Origin: Hemerocallis citrina | Lineage: Eukaryota > Streptophyta > Magnoliopsida > Asparagales > Asphodelaceae | Direction of reading: 5' to 3' | NCBI GenBank assembly: GCA_017893485.1 | Contig: CM030364.1 | Location: 202,585,292-202,649,291 of the forward strand | DNA length: 64,000 bases | Part shown: piece after piece, positions 44,477-55,790 of the stretch | How positions within the stretch are numbered: the first letter of the stretch is position 1 | How the letters are laid out: each line of letters opens with the position of its first letter | Translations under genes and position numbers: made by a program | Notes under the pieces: model-generated | Told to the model about the DNA's origin: nothing | What the model saw: the letters and a program-made list of their open reading frames with translations, nothing else | Databases searched by the model: none

Positions 44477-45332
44477 AAATAGTGAAATGAAAGACGTAAC
44501 CTTCCATATGCACAGGGATATATGGCATTTAATTTAAGTATGATGTTATATTTTGAAATTCGTGATAAAAAAATAGTAGAAAAGTAAAAAAAAATGGAGT
44601 TGAAGGTCACACAATGAAATATCAAAATAGATGTATAGATTATAAATATCAAACACAATGGTACAAAATAGTAGTAGTGAAAATGATTAATAAAAGTAGG
44701 GAGAAAAAAAAACAGAATGAAATACATGCATAAGCACAATGCAAATGTGAATGAGAAAATAAATATGCAGTGTAGCAAATTTACACAATAAATATATCAT
44801 AAAAATATAAAATAACGTAGAAATTAAACAAGCCTCTAACATGTCGTTGAAGATCCACCGACCCCGATCGACAAACCAAGCGGGAAGAAAAGAATGGATA
44901 GCACCAGAATTTAAGGAGAACAAGATAGGAAAGAAACAACTAGTATGATACATAATATGAATCAACAAACGAAGATGAATGCAAGGCACAGAAAGCAATT
45001 AATGACACACGAGCCGAAATAAGAAGGGATCAACGAGGCAAGCAGAATAAGAGATTGCTTGCACCGAAATCAAAAGAACATGGGTACGGAAGGAATAAAT
45101 TTATACCCGATAAGGAATCAACAAATCAGGATGACTGTAAAAGATAGAAGGAAATAAGGAATCAAAGAATTGAATATAAAGGGATCAAAATAAATGGGAT
45201 AAGACTGGTGTCCAGATCGAGTTGATTATCAAATTGTTCATGTGATTGCATGGCCTGTTTAATGTTGAGTTAACCTGACTGAGTCAAGCATATCTAATGT
45301 ATTAGTCAAACTAACACATTAGCCAAACCTGA

Positions 45333-45344
45333 GCTCTGATACCA
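45333..45344 (-). other. Primer-binding site of the giant-LTR element
   Basis: Minus strand TGGTATCAGAGC, an exact initiator-Met type site, ten bases from the LTR edge at 45355. Confidence 0.85.
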
Positions 45345-45354
45345 CTAAAAACCT

Positions 45355-48300
45355 TATCATGCCCCGCTTCCCAAAAACACGAAATACGAGCGCGTGAAAA
45401 AGTCTAGCAAATGATTTTCATCATTCATGAGCTGTAGGATCGACTCAGCATCATAACAAGAATATAACGAAATGTACACAACCATGCATGCAAGAATAAT
45501 TTATTAATCAACAGAATACAACTGAAAGAAAATAATAATATCACAAATAGTTTTCAAATCTGGATCAAAAGATAAGACTATAAGCCCGTTACAAGATTCA
45601 AATAGAAACAAATATAAATAACTCAAAATACAAAAAAAAAAATTATTAAAGTAGTTTTCCCAAGCGAAGCCTAGAACGTTTGCTCACCAATCCCAGCAGG
45701 CAACTCATCTCCAAAGTCTGTATATATAAATATAAAAAGGAAAAAAATAGAGAAAACAAGACAAACACCCTTAGTGCAAGTTAGGGCCGTAAATAGTACA
45801 AGCAAGGGTATGAAAACTAGTCCAAGAAATATGGAACAAGATTTGGAATCAAGAATGTATGACATAATATAATAGGTATGAAACAAGTAGTGGGATTTAG
45901 GAAACTAGCTAGCAAGAAAGACAACTCGAGTGACAAGATTGGGCAACAAATACTAGTAGTAGAACAAGTGGCTAGTGAACATATAATGTGTGTCAAGCAT
46001 CAAGTAACAAGTATCACGTACAAGTGTCGAGTAACAAGTAACAAGTCTCAAGTGTGAAGTTGTCAAGTACAAGTATCAAGTAGCTAGTGTCAAGTATTAG
46101 GCTCAAGTATCAAGTATCATGTTTCATGTTATCAAGTACCACGTAAGCATGTATCATGTTCAAGTATCATGTATCAAGTCTTGTAGTTATTACTATCTAG
46201 GTAGCACTTCATGTGCCATCCTTTTATCACATGGTTGCTACAGTCAATGCAATTTCGTTTAGGCCTAGAGGTGGATTTTATAGGGCGGTGTACTCAGGCA
46301 TCAAGTATCAATCAAGCATGGTTCATGAATCGAAAAATAAAATAACAAGTTCGTGAATCCACTAACAAGTTCAAGAACCGCACAGTGGATTCATGAATCC
46401 AACAAGTTCATGAGCCAAGTTATGGCTCCATGAATCCATCAAGATACAACATGTTCATGAACCAAGTATTGGGAAACATGGGCCCCGTTCCGAGTACACT
46501 TACCCATTTTGTCCACTACTATGGTCTTTCCCTTAAACCCGGGCTTATTATTTATTATTATCATCACGCAAGCATAAAAGTGTGCTAAAACGATCAAGTA
46601 AACATAATCAAGAATATGGAACAAGTCTAGTCTAGGTAGGATACATGTTCGATGGTCAAAACAAATCAAAGTATCAAGAACAACGAGAATTCCAAATCTG
46701 GACAGCATGACGTTTCTGCACCAAAATTACGATTCCCATTGCTACAAGATATCAAATGTAGATCCGTCAAAAGTTCTAGAAACTAGACTCCTGCCCGGTT
46801 CTAACGCATATAATTAAGACATATAAAAGTTGTAACAATTTATGTAAAAATAGCAAACTATACAGCATTTGTGTTCAGGCAAAATTTGTAAAACTTAGTT
46901 TATACCTATAAAACAGGGTTGAAACATCATTAATTAATTCTGAGAAAATTTGGGAATGTTCTATAGGGTGTCCAGTATCAGCATGCAAAATTTCAAGTCA
47001 TTTACTTACTGACAGCATAGATAAAATAATTGTAAACCGAAGTGGTGCAGCAGTTTTTATGAATCTGCAATTACTGACACAGCAGCAGTAAAACTACAAT
47101 ATCTCCTAAACCTTAACTCGGAATTCAAAAATTCTGGATGTTATTGGCAACTAGACACCTAGGGTTACATTTTATATTCAGGACTCAAGTTCAGATTTTG
47201 GTTATCGGGGTCGAAACATCAAGGCAAGACAGAAACAGAACCCAGCTAAGACACTTTTTTGTATGAAATGAATCAAAATTTTACTAGTTGTGAACATGTG
47301 TATCAACGAAGTTTTGTGACTCTTAGATCATATGATAGATAAGGCGAAACATGAGATCATCAACGATAAATAAAGAGGAGTCACATTTACAATCTACTTG
47401 CAGTATTTTCAAGAAAAAGCTTGTACTAGAAAACGAAATATACAAGAAGATACTTGCCTTGGGGTGTAGACGATGAATCCAACGAAAGAATAACAGGAAT
47501 GGATCCCGGCACGAATCTTGATGGCGATCAGGATCAAGAAGAATCGACGGTTGCGATCAGATCTGGCTCGGATCTTTATGCGATCTGATGGTGATGATCA
47601 CGATCTTGATCAGATCGGAGGGCCCAGATCACTTGATGATGATGTTCAAGATGATCATGATGATCAACCGATCGGATGGTCCAGATCAAATCCATCAGAT
47701 CATGATAATCAAGATGATCAAGTCGATCGGATGGATCACATCCAGGTTGATCAACCGCAATGGTGCTTCGGTTGTGCTGCGGTCGGCGACTGGAGGGGCA
47801 CAACAGTGACGGGAGGTCGCTACAGAGGGCACGACGAGGCTGTTGAGCAGTGTCGACTTGGTTGGCTGCACTGCAGTCGGGAGGCGCTGGGTTGCTGTGG
47901 TCTGCCGTTGTTGCTCAGGAGGAGACTGAAAGGAGAGGACTGGCATCGCGATGAGGGGCTGCAGTTTACGGCACCGAGAGGAGGCAAGGAGATCGGGAGG
48001 GACGACGAAGAGGGTTCAGGTGCTGCGATGATGCAGCAGGGTGGAGAGGAGCACAGGGCCGAGGGTGGATGCAAGGGGAGATGATCGGGAGATGAGTTGG
48101 GGGAGAGGTTGAAGGGGGTGCAGGGATGAGGGGTCGGGGGTGATCGGGAGTAGATAGATGGGTTTGGAGAGGTCGCAGGGGTGAGCACAGGGGCAGCCAT
48201 GGCAGAGGTGGAGGGGGAGACGATGAGGACGATAATGGGTTGGCAGCGGGGGGTTCGGTGGGTTAGGGGGATGACGAAGGGGGGTCGGGGGAGGGGGAGA

Positions 48301-48868
48301 GGGTTTTGAGGCGGCTGGTGTAGGGGGTTTGAACAGTGAATAGGTTTAGGGATAGGTTTAGTAGGGTATTTATATAATAGGGTTATTGGGTTGTGGGTAG
48401 GTATTGGGTTAAATGTAATTGGGTTTTGGGTTTTAATAGGATTTTTGGGAATGGATAATGGGTTTTAAGGAAAATCCAATAGGGTTTTAGGATTATTAAA
48501 TCCAATAGAAAATATTTATAAAAATATTAGATAAAATATGATTTATATAAAAAAAAGTAATTTGCATTACACTATAGAGTTTATTTAAAATAGATACAAA
48601 TACATTAGCACATAGAACTGGATTTTCAATAACCAGCCAAAATTAATAATAATAATAATAACAATAATAACAGTAATAATAATGACAACAGTAATAATAA
48701 CAAAAATAGGAATTATATTTCAATATAAAATCATAGAAAATAGTTACAATTGAAATTATTGATTGAAAACAGATTTTCATAGAAGAGTCAAGAATACATC
48801 TTGACAAAAGAATTTGAAAATCTGAAAAAAATAATTTGCGAAAATTTTAATTAAAGAAAATACGTACA
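45355..48868 (-). mobile_element. Second giant LTR (complete)
   Basis: It starts TATCATGCCCCGCTTCCC, with TG changed to TA, and ends TACGTACA before CATTA. It matches 28809-32191 plus 42476-42671. It shows the uninterrupted site of the LINE-like insertion near 48681. The GC-rich, gene-like part at 47516-48200 contains a 188-codon open frame whose counterpart in the other LTR is broken, so it is not regarded as a gene. Confidence 0.85.
48069..48440. repeat. G-rich block with GGGTTAGGG-like motifs in the LTR
   Basis: Many runs of three to six G occur on the plus strand (GGGGGTCGGGGGAGGGGG, GGGTTAGGGGG). These are followed by telomere-like GGTTTAGGGATAGGTTTAG near 48340. The same block lies at 31540-31900. 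Quadruplex formation is possible but not shown. Confidence 0.6.
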
Positions 48869-48873
48869 CATTA

Positions 48874-49058
48874 TTAGAACCCGAGGAAATTATGAATATG
48901 AGGTTTGTTATCAAAGGCAAGCGACTGATTTCAAAGGTTCTAATTTGATGGAATTATCAGCCACTTGAAGCTGCGACATGGGAACCTTACTAGGAATTGG
49001 TGCGGCGTTTTCCTTCATTTGACCTAGAGGCAAGGTCTTAAAGGATGGGAGAAGGAGT
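48874..49058 (+). pseudogene. Outer gypsy: integrase end and chromodomain-like tail
   Basis: Continuing the frame cut at 28803, the sequence reads LEPEEIMNMRFVIKGKRLIS, WNYQPLEAATWEPY and RRFPSFDLEA. This is the chromodomain-like WSN...ATWE tail that many plant chromoviruses carry at the integrase C-terminus, thought to guide integration. A stop follows VLI. A purine-rich tract, GGATGGGAGAAGGAG (49043-49057), precedes the 3' LTR. Confidence 0.85.
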
Positions 49059-49533
49059 TGATACACACCAAAGTAAGGATTGATTATTGAAGATGAAGAA
49101 TTATTGATGAAAAAGACTCTGAATTAGAGAATGTGTTAGTTTGTGTTTTTGTCCATAGGGTTCAGGGGTTTATTTTTAAGTGTGTAAATAAATAATGATT
49201 GGAGTAGGACCCAGGGTATGAGGTGTAATAAGATATATGATTAAGTGTAGTGAAGGGTTCAGATTTTTTGTATGGGTCCCACACTTGTAACTGTCTGACT
49301 GTCTGGTCATTGTACGTGCATTGCATGTGTATAAGCTCTATAAATAGATAACGTTATCTCCTTTCAAAGTATGTTTGATTTGGAACCCAATTCACTCTTG
49401 TTCTTGATTCTGTTGTTTTCTCTTCCCCACTTCCTTACCTTCTCCTTTATCAATTCCAAAGCACAGTAGTTGTAATGGCCAAGAAGAGCTCCAAAACTAT
49501 GGTAATGGCGACGATGACAGATGAAGTGCACCA
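49059..49533 (+). mobile_element. 3' LTR of the outer gypsy
   Basis: TGATACACACC to GTGCACCA, 475 bases, followed by the CAAAA duplication (49534-49538). It matches the 5' LTR apart from the 288-base Helitron there. It also contains the ATGGCCAAGAAGAGC start region of gag. Confidence 0.9.
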
Positions 49534-49538
49534 CAAAA

Positions 49539-50129
49539 CCCTAGAAATTGACTAGATAATCAAATTTCGGACATTTTACTTAAATCAACAGATGATCGAT
49601 CAAATTTTTGGATCCTAAATTGAAAGAATAAAGCACGAATTTTAAGGAAAATTTGAAAATGAAAAAGAGCGAAAAATTATTGCGAAATTTGAGGAAGATG
49701 GGAGGGAGTGGTAGTTTTCACCAATAGAAAAAATATTTTTGGACCCACGCTCATATGATGTTTATGATAGGTAATTTGAACCTTTGGGTTGCTTCAAAAC
49801 CCGAGTCCTAGTCGATCAACGCTTGTGATGGAGAAAATGATGGGTATTTAGGTGGTGTATTAATATCGTGTTAATACAACAGTAATACGAACCATAAATG
49901 CGTGTAAACATCGTAATATGAGTGTTAATCACATTTAAGGGGCGCAAGGTGTTAAATTGCGGGTATGATTCGGAGTTAAGCTAGTTAAACACGGTTCCCA
50001 ATTGAAGGAAATGTTCGATGAGCTAAACTTTTTTTTATGTTAAGAAAATGTGGAATGTAGTCACTCTGTTTCATTAATAAGAACTATTGTACTCATGTGC
50101 AATATTGTACAAACTTATATAATGTAATA
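49539..50129. other. Host-like region right of the gypsy nest
   Basis: The first 200 bases read on the minus strand like a gene leader (TCAATTTCTAGGGTTTTG across the target site). The remainder holds no gene. A short piece at 50028-50090 (TTAAGAAAATGTGG...TTTCATTAATAAGA) resembles the 3' end of the LINE at 53131 and is probably a truncated relative on the minus strand. Confidence 0.35.
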
Positions 50130-50538
<409 letters not shown>

Positions 50539-50568
50539 TAATATAATATAATATAATATAATATAATA
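50539..50568. repeat. (TAATA)n short tandem repeat
   Basis: Six copies of TAATA directly after the Helitron terminus, so the Helitron inserted at the edge of an AT repeat. Confidence 0.85.
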
Positions 50569-51545
50569 TGTGTTATAACTATGTGCAATATTGCATAGAA
50601 TTTTTAAAAAGTAAGAAAATAATAAACCTATTTTTGTAAATTTTATCGAATAACATTAACAATATTGCACTATTTTTAAGGTTTGAGTGGGATGGTTACC
50701 TTCTACATTTTCTCTCTTTTTTTGTTTAAAAAAGAAAAAATTTTGGACCAAAAGTAGTCTTAACATAATATATTGTATAGATGTACGAAAACGGGTAATG
50801 AAAAACCCAGCGGCGTGAGAATAAGCAAAAAGTAAATAAGCCTTCAACATTCCTAGAAAGGTGGGAACAAATCAAATTTGTCTCATCTAAGGCAAATAAT
50901 AGCAACAATAAAAGGAAATAACGAGTAGGGACATAAATAGTCCCCCCAACAACCTTGGTGGGTAGGAATCAAATTGAAATCTAGTCTAGAGTCGGTCCAA
51001 GCTCTATCTCCTTATCGTCATAGCTCTGGAGCTGTGAGGCACTAGTCATCCATCCTCTTGATCCATGTGCTGCTCCTTCAGAAATAGAATTGATATGTAT
51101 GCTAGTTGTACCTTACTACTACACAACACAAAAGGGAAACTCTCAAGGAAACTTGACTATTTGAACTACAACATGTGAAGATTGAAAAACACGCAAGAAT
51201 CGTAACCAAAAATACAAGATGGAGAGATGACACAGCAATCGCTACCACACCCAGTCTAACAACAAACACCGGGAGCAAGTGAGGGAGAGAAGAGGAGGTA
51301 AAACGACGATCGATTAGAAGAGTGGGACCGGGGTACGTCACCGGAAACCTTGAGAGACGTAGGGGTCATGCGGCGACAAGAAAAACTCGGGTGGACCATA
51401 GAGGTCACTCAAGATGAGAGTTTAGAGGCAACCAAGATAGGAGCAAGGTTGGGAAATAGCCACATTGCTCGCCGGAGCAGGACAGAGAAGAGATTTTTGC
51501 TCCGACGACCTGAAGACGTTGCTATGTTGAGATAACGGTAGAGGG
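50569..51545. other. Unassigned region, possibly decayed LINE sequence
   Basis: The segment at 50940-51010 (CCCCCCAACAACCTTGG...) loosely resembles the 3' region of the minus-strand LINE at 53325-53350, and a T-rich run at 50706-50730 could be its tail. Coding cannot be demonstrated. The open frames at 51102-51535 on both strands are not recognised. Confidence 0.3.
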
Positions 51546-51546
51546 G

Positions 51547-52440
51547 AAAAACGGAATTGAGCAGGATAGGGTTCGCCGAGAACTGACCCTAGCGGAGCTA
51601 AAAGAGATGAAGAAAAAGGAGGACGACGAGGGGGAATGGATCCTCTATCATCCCAAAAAGGCAAGGAAGGCGGCGAAGAAATCTTCCTCGGAAGAGTCGT
51701 CCAAGAAGGAGGCTAAGAAACCACAGTGCCACAAATGTGAAAAAAGGCCACAATATTCAAGATTTCAAGAATGAGTGATTTTGCTACATCTGTAAAAGGC
51801 ATGGCCATATCTCGCTGGAGTGCCCAATCTCGCTTTGGTCGACAGCGACCAAAGTCACTCCCCATATCTCAACCACAGTCGGAAAGCTCGATTCAAAGCA
51901 AGACGGAGGAGAGTGATGCAGACAGTAATAACACCTACTTCGATCAAAGTTTGAGAGTAGATGTGTGTGTTGATCAAAATATACACAAGAAACCCAACAA
52001 TCAACGAGATTATTGAGCACATGCAGAAAAGATGAGCACCCTTTCACCTTCCCTTATTTTATCTCTCTCTCTCTCTCACTTTTTCCTCCTAAAATTTCAA
52101 ACTCATTGGAATCAGATCCTCATACTTGGGAAGAACATGGAAGGAGGTGTGTGATGGTGGCTTCTCACACTTCGGAGGGCCATGGGAGGAGAATTGCAAG
52201 CCATTTTATCTGTTCTACTTGGCACCTTTGTATCTTCATCTCCAAATTAAACTACGGTTTAGATATGACCTCAAAGAATTATGTATTGGATGCGGGTCTT
52301 GCTAGAGGTTTGCATTTTCCGAAACAAAAACGAGGAAACTGCTTTCTCTTAATCAGGGGATGAGAGCAATTCTGATTCCTTTTCGGAGGAGTGGGATGGG
52401 GATTCTGCTGCGAGTGCCCCGGAGGTAACTTAGTCAATAA
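51547..52440 (+). pseudogene. Gag/ORF1-like zinc-knuckle remnant
   Basis: Plus-strand frames read a charged stretch, LAELKEMKKKEDDEGEWILY then KKSSSEESSKKEAKKPQ. A broken knuckle (CHKCEK...) follows, then a complete CCHC knuckle CYICKRHGHISLEC (about 51783-51824). Further on, an acidic tail (SDSFSEEWDGDSAAS, about 52365-52420) ends in a stop. Knuckles with a Lys/Glu-rich linker are typical of retrotransposon gag or LINE ORF1. Which group cannot be told. Two or more frameshifts are present. Confidence 0.45.
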
Positions 52441-52880
52441 AAGAATTTTCAGCAGCACGTGATTGCACATGATGGCAAAATAGACGGAGTAGGTTATACT
52501 GCAAATAGAATATAACGGCAATATGGTAAAGTGTCAAAAAATAAGTTAGATAGGGTTCGATGCAAATTGGGTAGGGTTAATTAGTAGGGTTAATTGAAGT
52601 TCATCCTTTATTTTATTTTATTTTTATATTATATTTTTTATTTCATTTTATTTTGAGGGTCATTTAACTTACTTATAAAATAAACGAAAATTTATTCTTT
52701 CCCTCCATGTGAGCAAAGAAGCTTACCACATAGGAAAGAAACCACATTATTTTTTAGCAATCATAGGAAACAAAAACATATCGACTAGAAAAGCATATAC
52801 CTCTCCTGAATTAATTTTACAGTACTTTACACCGATAAACTTTAAGAAAAAAATAAAATTAATAATGCAATGTGATCCAA
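52441..52880. other. AT-rich spacer
   Basis: ATTTTATTTT-type low-complexity DNA around 52600-52660 and no gene. Confidence 0.5.
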
Positions 52881-52889
52881 TTAATTATA

Positions 52890-53121
52890 GGGTTTTCTCA
52901 CATGGGTGACTAATAAATGTTTCAATTCCATATACCTCACTCACAAATACCTAATTCCATATAACTCACTTACAATATGAAATCAATTCCAAATAACCAC
53001 TTTTGTTACAAAAATTTAATTTCATATAACTCACTCAAAAGTATTTACATGGAATTAAAATATTTGTGAGTGAGGTATATAAAACTAAAATATTTGTTAC
53101 TGACCCATATGGGAAAAACCC
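52890..53121. mobile_element. MITE, Mutator-like (232 bp)
   Basis: Terminal inverted repeats GGGTTTTCTCACATGGGTGA (left) and GGGTTTTTCCCATATGGGTC (right end read on the minus strand) extend inward with good pairing. CCATATACCTCACTCACAAA pairs with the right arm around 53060-53080. The flanks TTAATTATA (52881-52889) and TTAATAAAA (53122-53130) match at seven of nine positions, as a nine-base Mutator-type duplication would after decay. It is non-coding and fold-back over most of its length. The superfamily is an inference. Confidence 0.65.
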
Positions 53122-53388
53122 TTAATAAAAATTTTTTTAAGAAAAGGTGGAGTATGGCCACCCTGTTTTATTAATAAGAGGTTAATAAAACAAACTCAGA
53201 GCACTGAGCCAATTACAAGGTCCTACAAAAAAAACGAAAGTACATAACCTCCACCCCAAACATGGGGGGTGGGACAAAAGAATACTAGAAAGGCCGCAAC
53301 ATACATGCGACTAAACAAAATACATCACATCCCCCCAACAAACCCTGGGGCGGTGGGTTTCTATCAACAGTAACGACTACGTTGGCTG

Positions 53389-54498
53389 TCAGTCGATCGT
53401 CCGACCGATCTTGACTTTCTCATCATCAAAATCCTCAACCTGGAATACGCTCGATATCCTCCCCCTGGGACCTTTTGCTACCACATTAGCCCAAAATAAA
53501 ATAAAATGCATAATGTGAGTCAAGTTACCAGAAATATTATTACAAGTTCTGCGGAAATAAAAATTATTCCTGTCTAGCCAAAGAACCCAGGTCGTTGCGG
53601 CAATATCGATGTACCACGCTTCTCTCATAGTTCTTCTCTCAGAAGCAAATTTTGACTCTACCCACAGGTCCTCGTACACACTAGGGTACTGACTCGTCCC
53701 CAGGGTGCTGAGTACCTCAACGAGTACCGCTTTGCTCCTAGGACACTGTAGGAAGAGGTGGTCTCTAGTTTCTAGGGTAGCGTGGCAGAACCCGCAACAA
53801 GAGTCCACATTCGGTTGGTGTTTAGTGAGATTTTTTCTAGTCAAAATCGCATCATTCAGCACCAGCCATAAGAAAATTTTGATTTTCAGCGGGGCTTTCG
53901 TCCTCCAAACGGCACATGCCCACTTCGGGGTATATCCCCTAAAGTGAATGCGGTTATACATGGAGAGAACGGTGAACGTGCCGTTCTTTTCCAGTCCCCA
54001 AAATTTCTTATCTGAACCTTGAGAGCAACTAATTCCAGCATTGGTGATGTAGGTCTGAAGTTTTATGAGTCTAGTCTGAGAGCCCAGATTGAGAGATTGT
54101 TTAAATGGTGGCTTCCAGACGCCTCTTTTCCATGCTGCGGCCACTGTGCAGTGTGGTTGTGACGCACGATCATATAGATCAGGGAAAAGGGCTCTAAGTG
54201 TGTGATCACCACACCACTTATCCCATCAGAATCTGGTGAGTCTGCCGTTACCGATAACTGATTTAACATAGCTAATGAAGGGTTCGTAGGCCTTAGCGAT
54301 GCCTTTCCAGAACCAGGAGACACATGGTCCTACCCTGAAGCCCAAATTTCTCGTTCCATTCCCATGCAGATATCCCTGAACAAAATCTTGCCACTCTTCT
54401 CCATTATGGTGAAAAACCTTCCACCACCATTTACCCAGTAGAGCAAGATTCATATCTCTAAGATCAATGATACCTAGTCCTCCATGTATCTTTTTCAT
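53389..54498 (-). pseudogene. LINE ORF2 C-terminal region with zf-RVT domain
   Basis: From 54498: KKIHGGLGIIDLRDMNLALL and GKWWWKVFHHNGEEWQDFV, the conserved block after the RT. After a local frame change come zf-RVT features: FRGYTPKWACAVWRTKAPLK, IKIFLWLVLNDAILTRKNL and CGFCHATLETRDHLFLQCP (a C..C...H...C metal-binding pattern, about residues 117-135 of the 53389-54144 frame). It ends at 53389 with EDFDDEKVKIGRTID. This C-terminal zinc-binding domain is usual in plant L1 ORF2 proteins and helps RNA binding. Confidence 0.85.
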
Positions 54499-54588
54499 GC
54501 ATGCCTTCTCCCATCTGATAAGGTGGTAGCCGCCCCGATCCGGGTCTGCCCCTTTCCATAAAAATCATTTTCGGGTCTGGTTAATTCT

Positions 54589-55768
54589 CTAAATTACCCA
54601 TCGCGGCATTTCAAAGAAGGACAGATAATTGGTTGGAAGATTTGATAGAACTGCATTAATAAGTGTGACCTTCCCTCCCAATGATAGGGCTTTACCTTTC
54701 CACCCTGCTAGATGGTTCTCAACCCAGTCGATAATGGGTAGCCAATCAGCCTTTTTGAGTTTCCCGGGTCTTAGTGGCAATCCCATGTATTGAATGGGGA
54801 AGCTCTCTGTAGCGCAATTGAGAATTGTGGCATGTTCTAGTGCCTCCTCCGTAGTCAGGGCAATGGGGATGAGAGCACTTTTGTGGAATTTTAGCCTGAG
54901 TCCAGACCAAGCTTCAAAACTATATAACATACCTTTGAAGGCAGTAGTTTCCCCGAGGTTTCCATTACCAAATAGGAGAGTATCATCTACATATTGGAGA
55001 ATTGAGCAACCTTTGCGGTTTACTCCCTTGGCCACCAGTACAATCCACCCTGCCCTACTGCAATTAGCCATCATGGACCGAAGTATGTCTGCCACAATGG
55101 TGAAGAGAAAGGGGTGAGAGCGGATCCCCTTGTCTGAGGCCCTGTTTGCAGGAAAATGGGTGGCCCGACACCCCAATTACCAAAATTGTAGTTTTGCTGG
55201 TGGTAAGACATGTGTGCATCCATCTGATCCATCTAACCCCAAAGCCTCTTCCAGCAAGCGCTTCTAGGAGATTGTCCCATTCGACCAAATCATAAGCTTT
55301 CTCGAAATCCAGTTTCAGGAGATAGCTCTTAGAATTCGATGTGTGGCATTGATGGATAGTTTCTTCAGTCGTAGCCATAATGTCCTGAATACATCATCCT
55401 TGAATGAACCCGATCTGATCGTGGCTAATGAGACCATCCATCACCATTCCCAGTCTATTAGCGAGAGTCTTGGTGATGATCTTGACAGAGTAGTTAAGGA
55501 GAGTAATAGGATGGTAGTCTCCCACTCGACGGGAGTCTTCTTTCTTAGGAATCAGCACAACCTCCGCAAAATTAATTCTCCCTAGTTTGAGCTTATGGTC
55601 GTAGAAATCAGCAAACATCCTCATCAAATTGCCTTTGATTTCCTCCCAGAATGTCTGATAGAAGATCATCGGGAAACCATCATGACCTGGGGCTTTGTCT
55701 TTGCTAAGTTGTTGGACTGCCTCCCAGACTTCCTTCTCACAGAAGGGAGCTTCTAGGGATTGCAGCAT
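54589..55768 (-). pseudogene. LINE ORF2 reverse transcriptase domain (frameshifted)
   Basis: RT blocks in order: KDKAPGHDGFPMIFYQTFWE, VVLIPKKEDSRRVGDYHPIT, KTLANRLGMVMDGLISHDQIG, LLKLDFEKAYDLVEWDNLLE, KQGLRQGDPLSPL, then after a frame change LFTIVADILRSMM. The catalytic core QYVDDTLLFGNG is intact. The thumb-like IQYMGLPLRPGKLKKADW, LAGWKGKALSLGGKVTLINA and NYLSFFEMPRWVI close it. One extra base in a T-run near 55108 separates the two main frames, and a stop lies near 55391. The enzyme would copy LINE RNA at the nicked target. Lesions are few, so this is the least decayed coding region in the window. Confidence 0.9.
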
Positions 55769-55790
55769 AAGTCCGGAGTTGCCCGTCCTG

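Larger units (their letters stand above)
42672..45354 (-). other. Non-coding internal region of the giant-LTR element
   Basis: Next to the first LTR is the AAATTTCGTCTTCGAAATTT segment and a polypurine tract on the minus strand. The rest is purine-rich, AT-rich DNA with an (AAT)n stretch and a 27-base tandem repeat. None of gag, protease, RT or integrase is recognisable on either strand. Confidence 0.65.
28809..48868 (-). mobile_element. Giant-LTR non-autonomous retrotransposon (LARD-like), minus strand
   Basis: LTRs of about 3.5 kb (28809-42671, itself interrupted, and 45355-48868) flank a 2.7 kb internal region with no recognisable gag or pol. An initiator-Met primer site lies on the minus strand at 45333-45344. 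At the other inner edge a polypurine-like minus-strand tract (AAGGTGGGTAGG) precedes the LTR start near 42671. CATTA flanks the whole. The AAATTTCGAAGACGAAATTTT motif beside the polypurine tract is the usual 3' end of Tekay-type gypsy elements, so it is probably a non-autonomous derivative mobilised by such an element. The term LARD (large retrotransposon derivative) fits long LTRs and a non-coding interior. Confidence 0.85.
13940..49533 (+). mobile_element. Outer Ty3/gypsy chromovirus-type LTR retrotransposon, split by nested insertions
   Basis: Two short LTRs (13940-14707 and 49059-49533) bound an initiator-Met primer site, gag, protease, RT, RNase H, integrase and a chromodomain-like tail, all on the plus strand. 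A five-base duplication CAAAA flanks the whole. Removing the insertions at 15552-25262 and 28809-48868, with their TCAAA and CATTA duplications, rejoins gag (GLK-DKIQ) and the integrase tail (SNAL-LEPEE) in frame. The short LTRs and WSN-like chromodomain suggest a Reina-like chromovirus, which is an inference. The element itself is only about 5.5 kb and is decayed throughout. Confidence 0.9.

Noticed and set aside
47518..48084. 188-codon open frame as a gene
   Set aside because: It falls inside the giant LTR, and its counterpart at 30977-31560 is frame-broken. The open frame is due to GATC- and G-rich composition.
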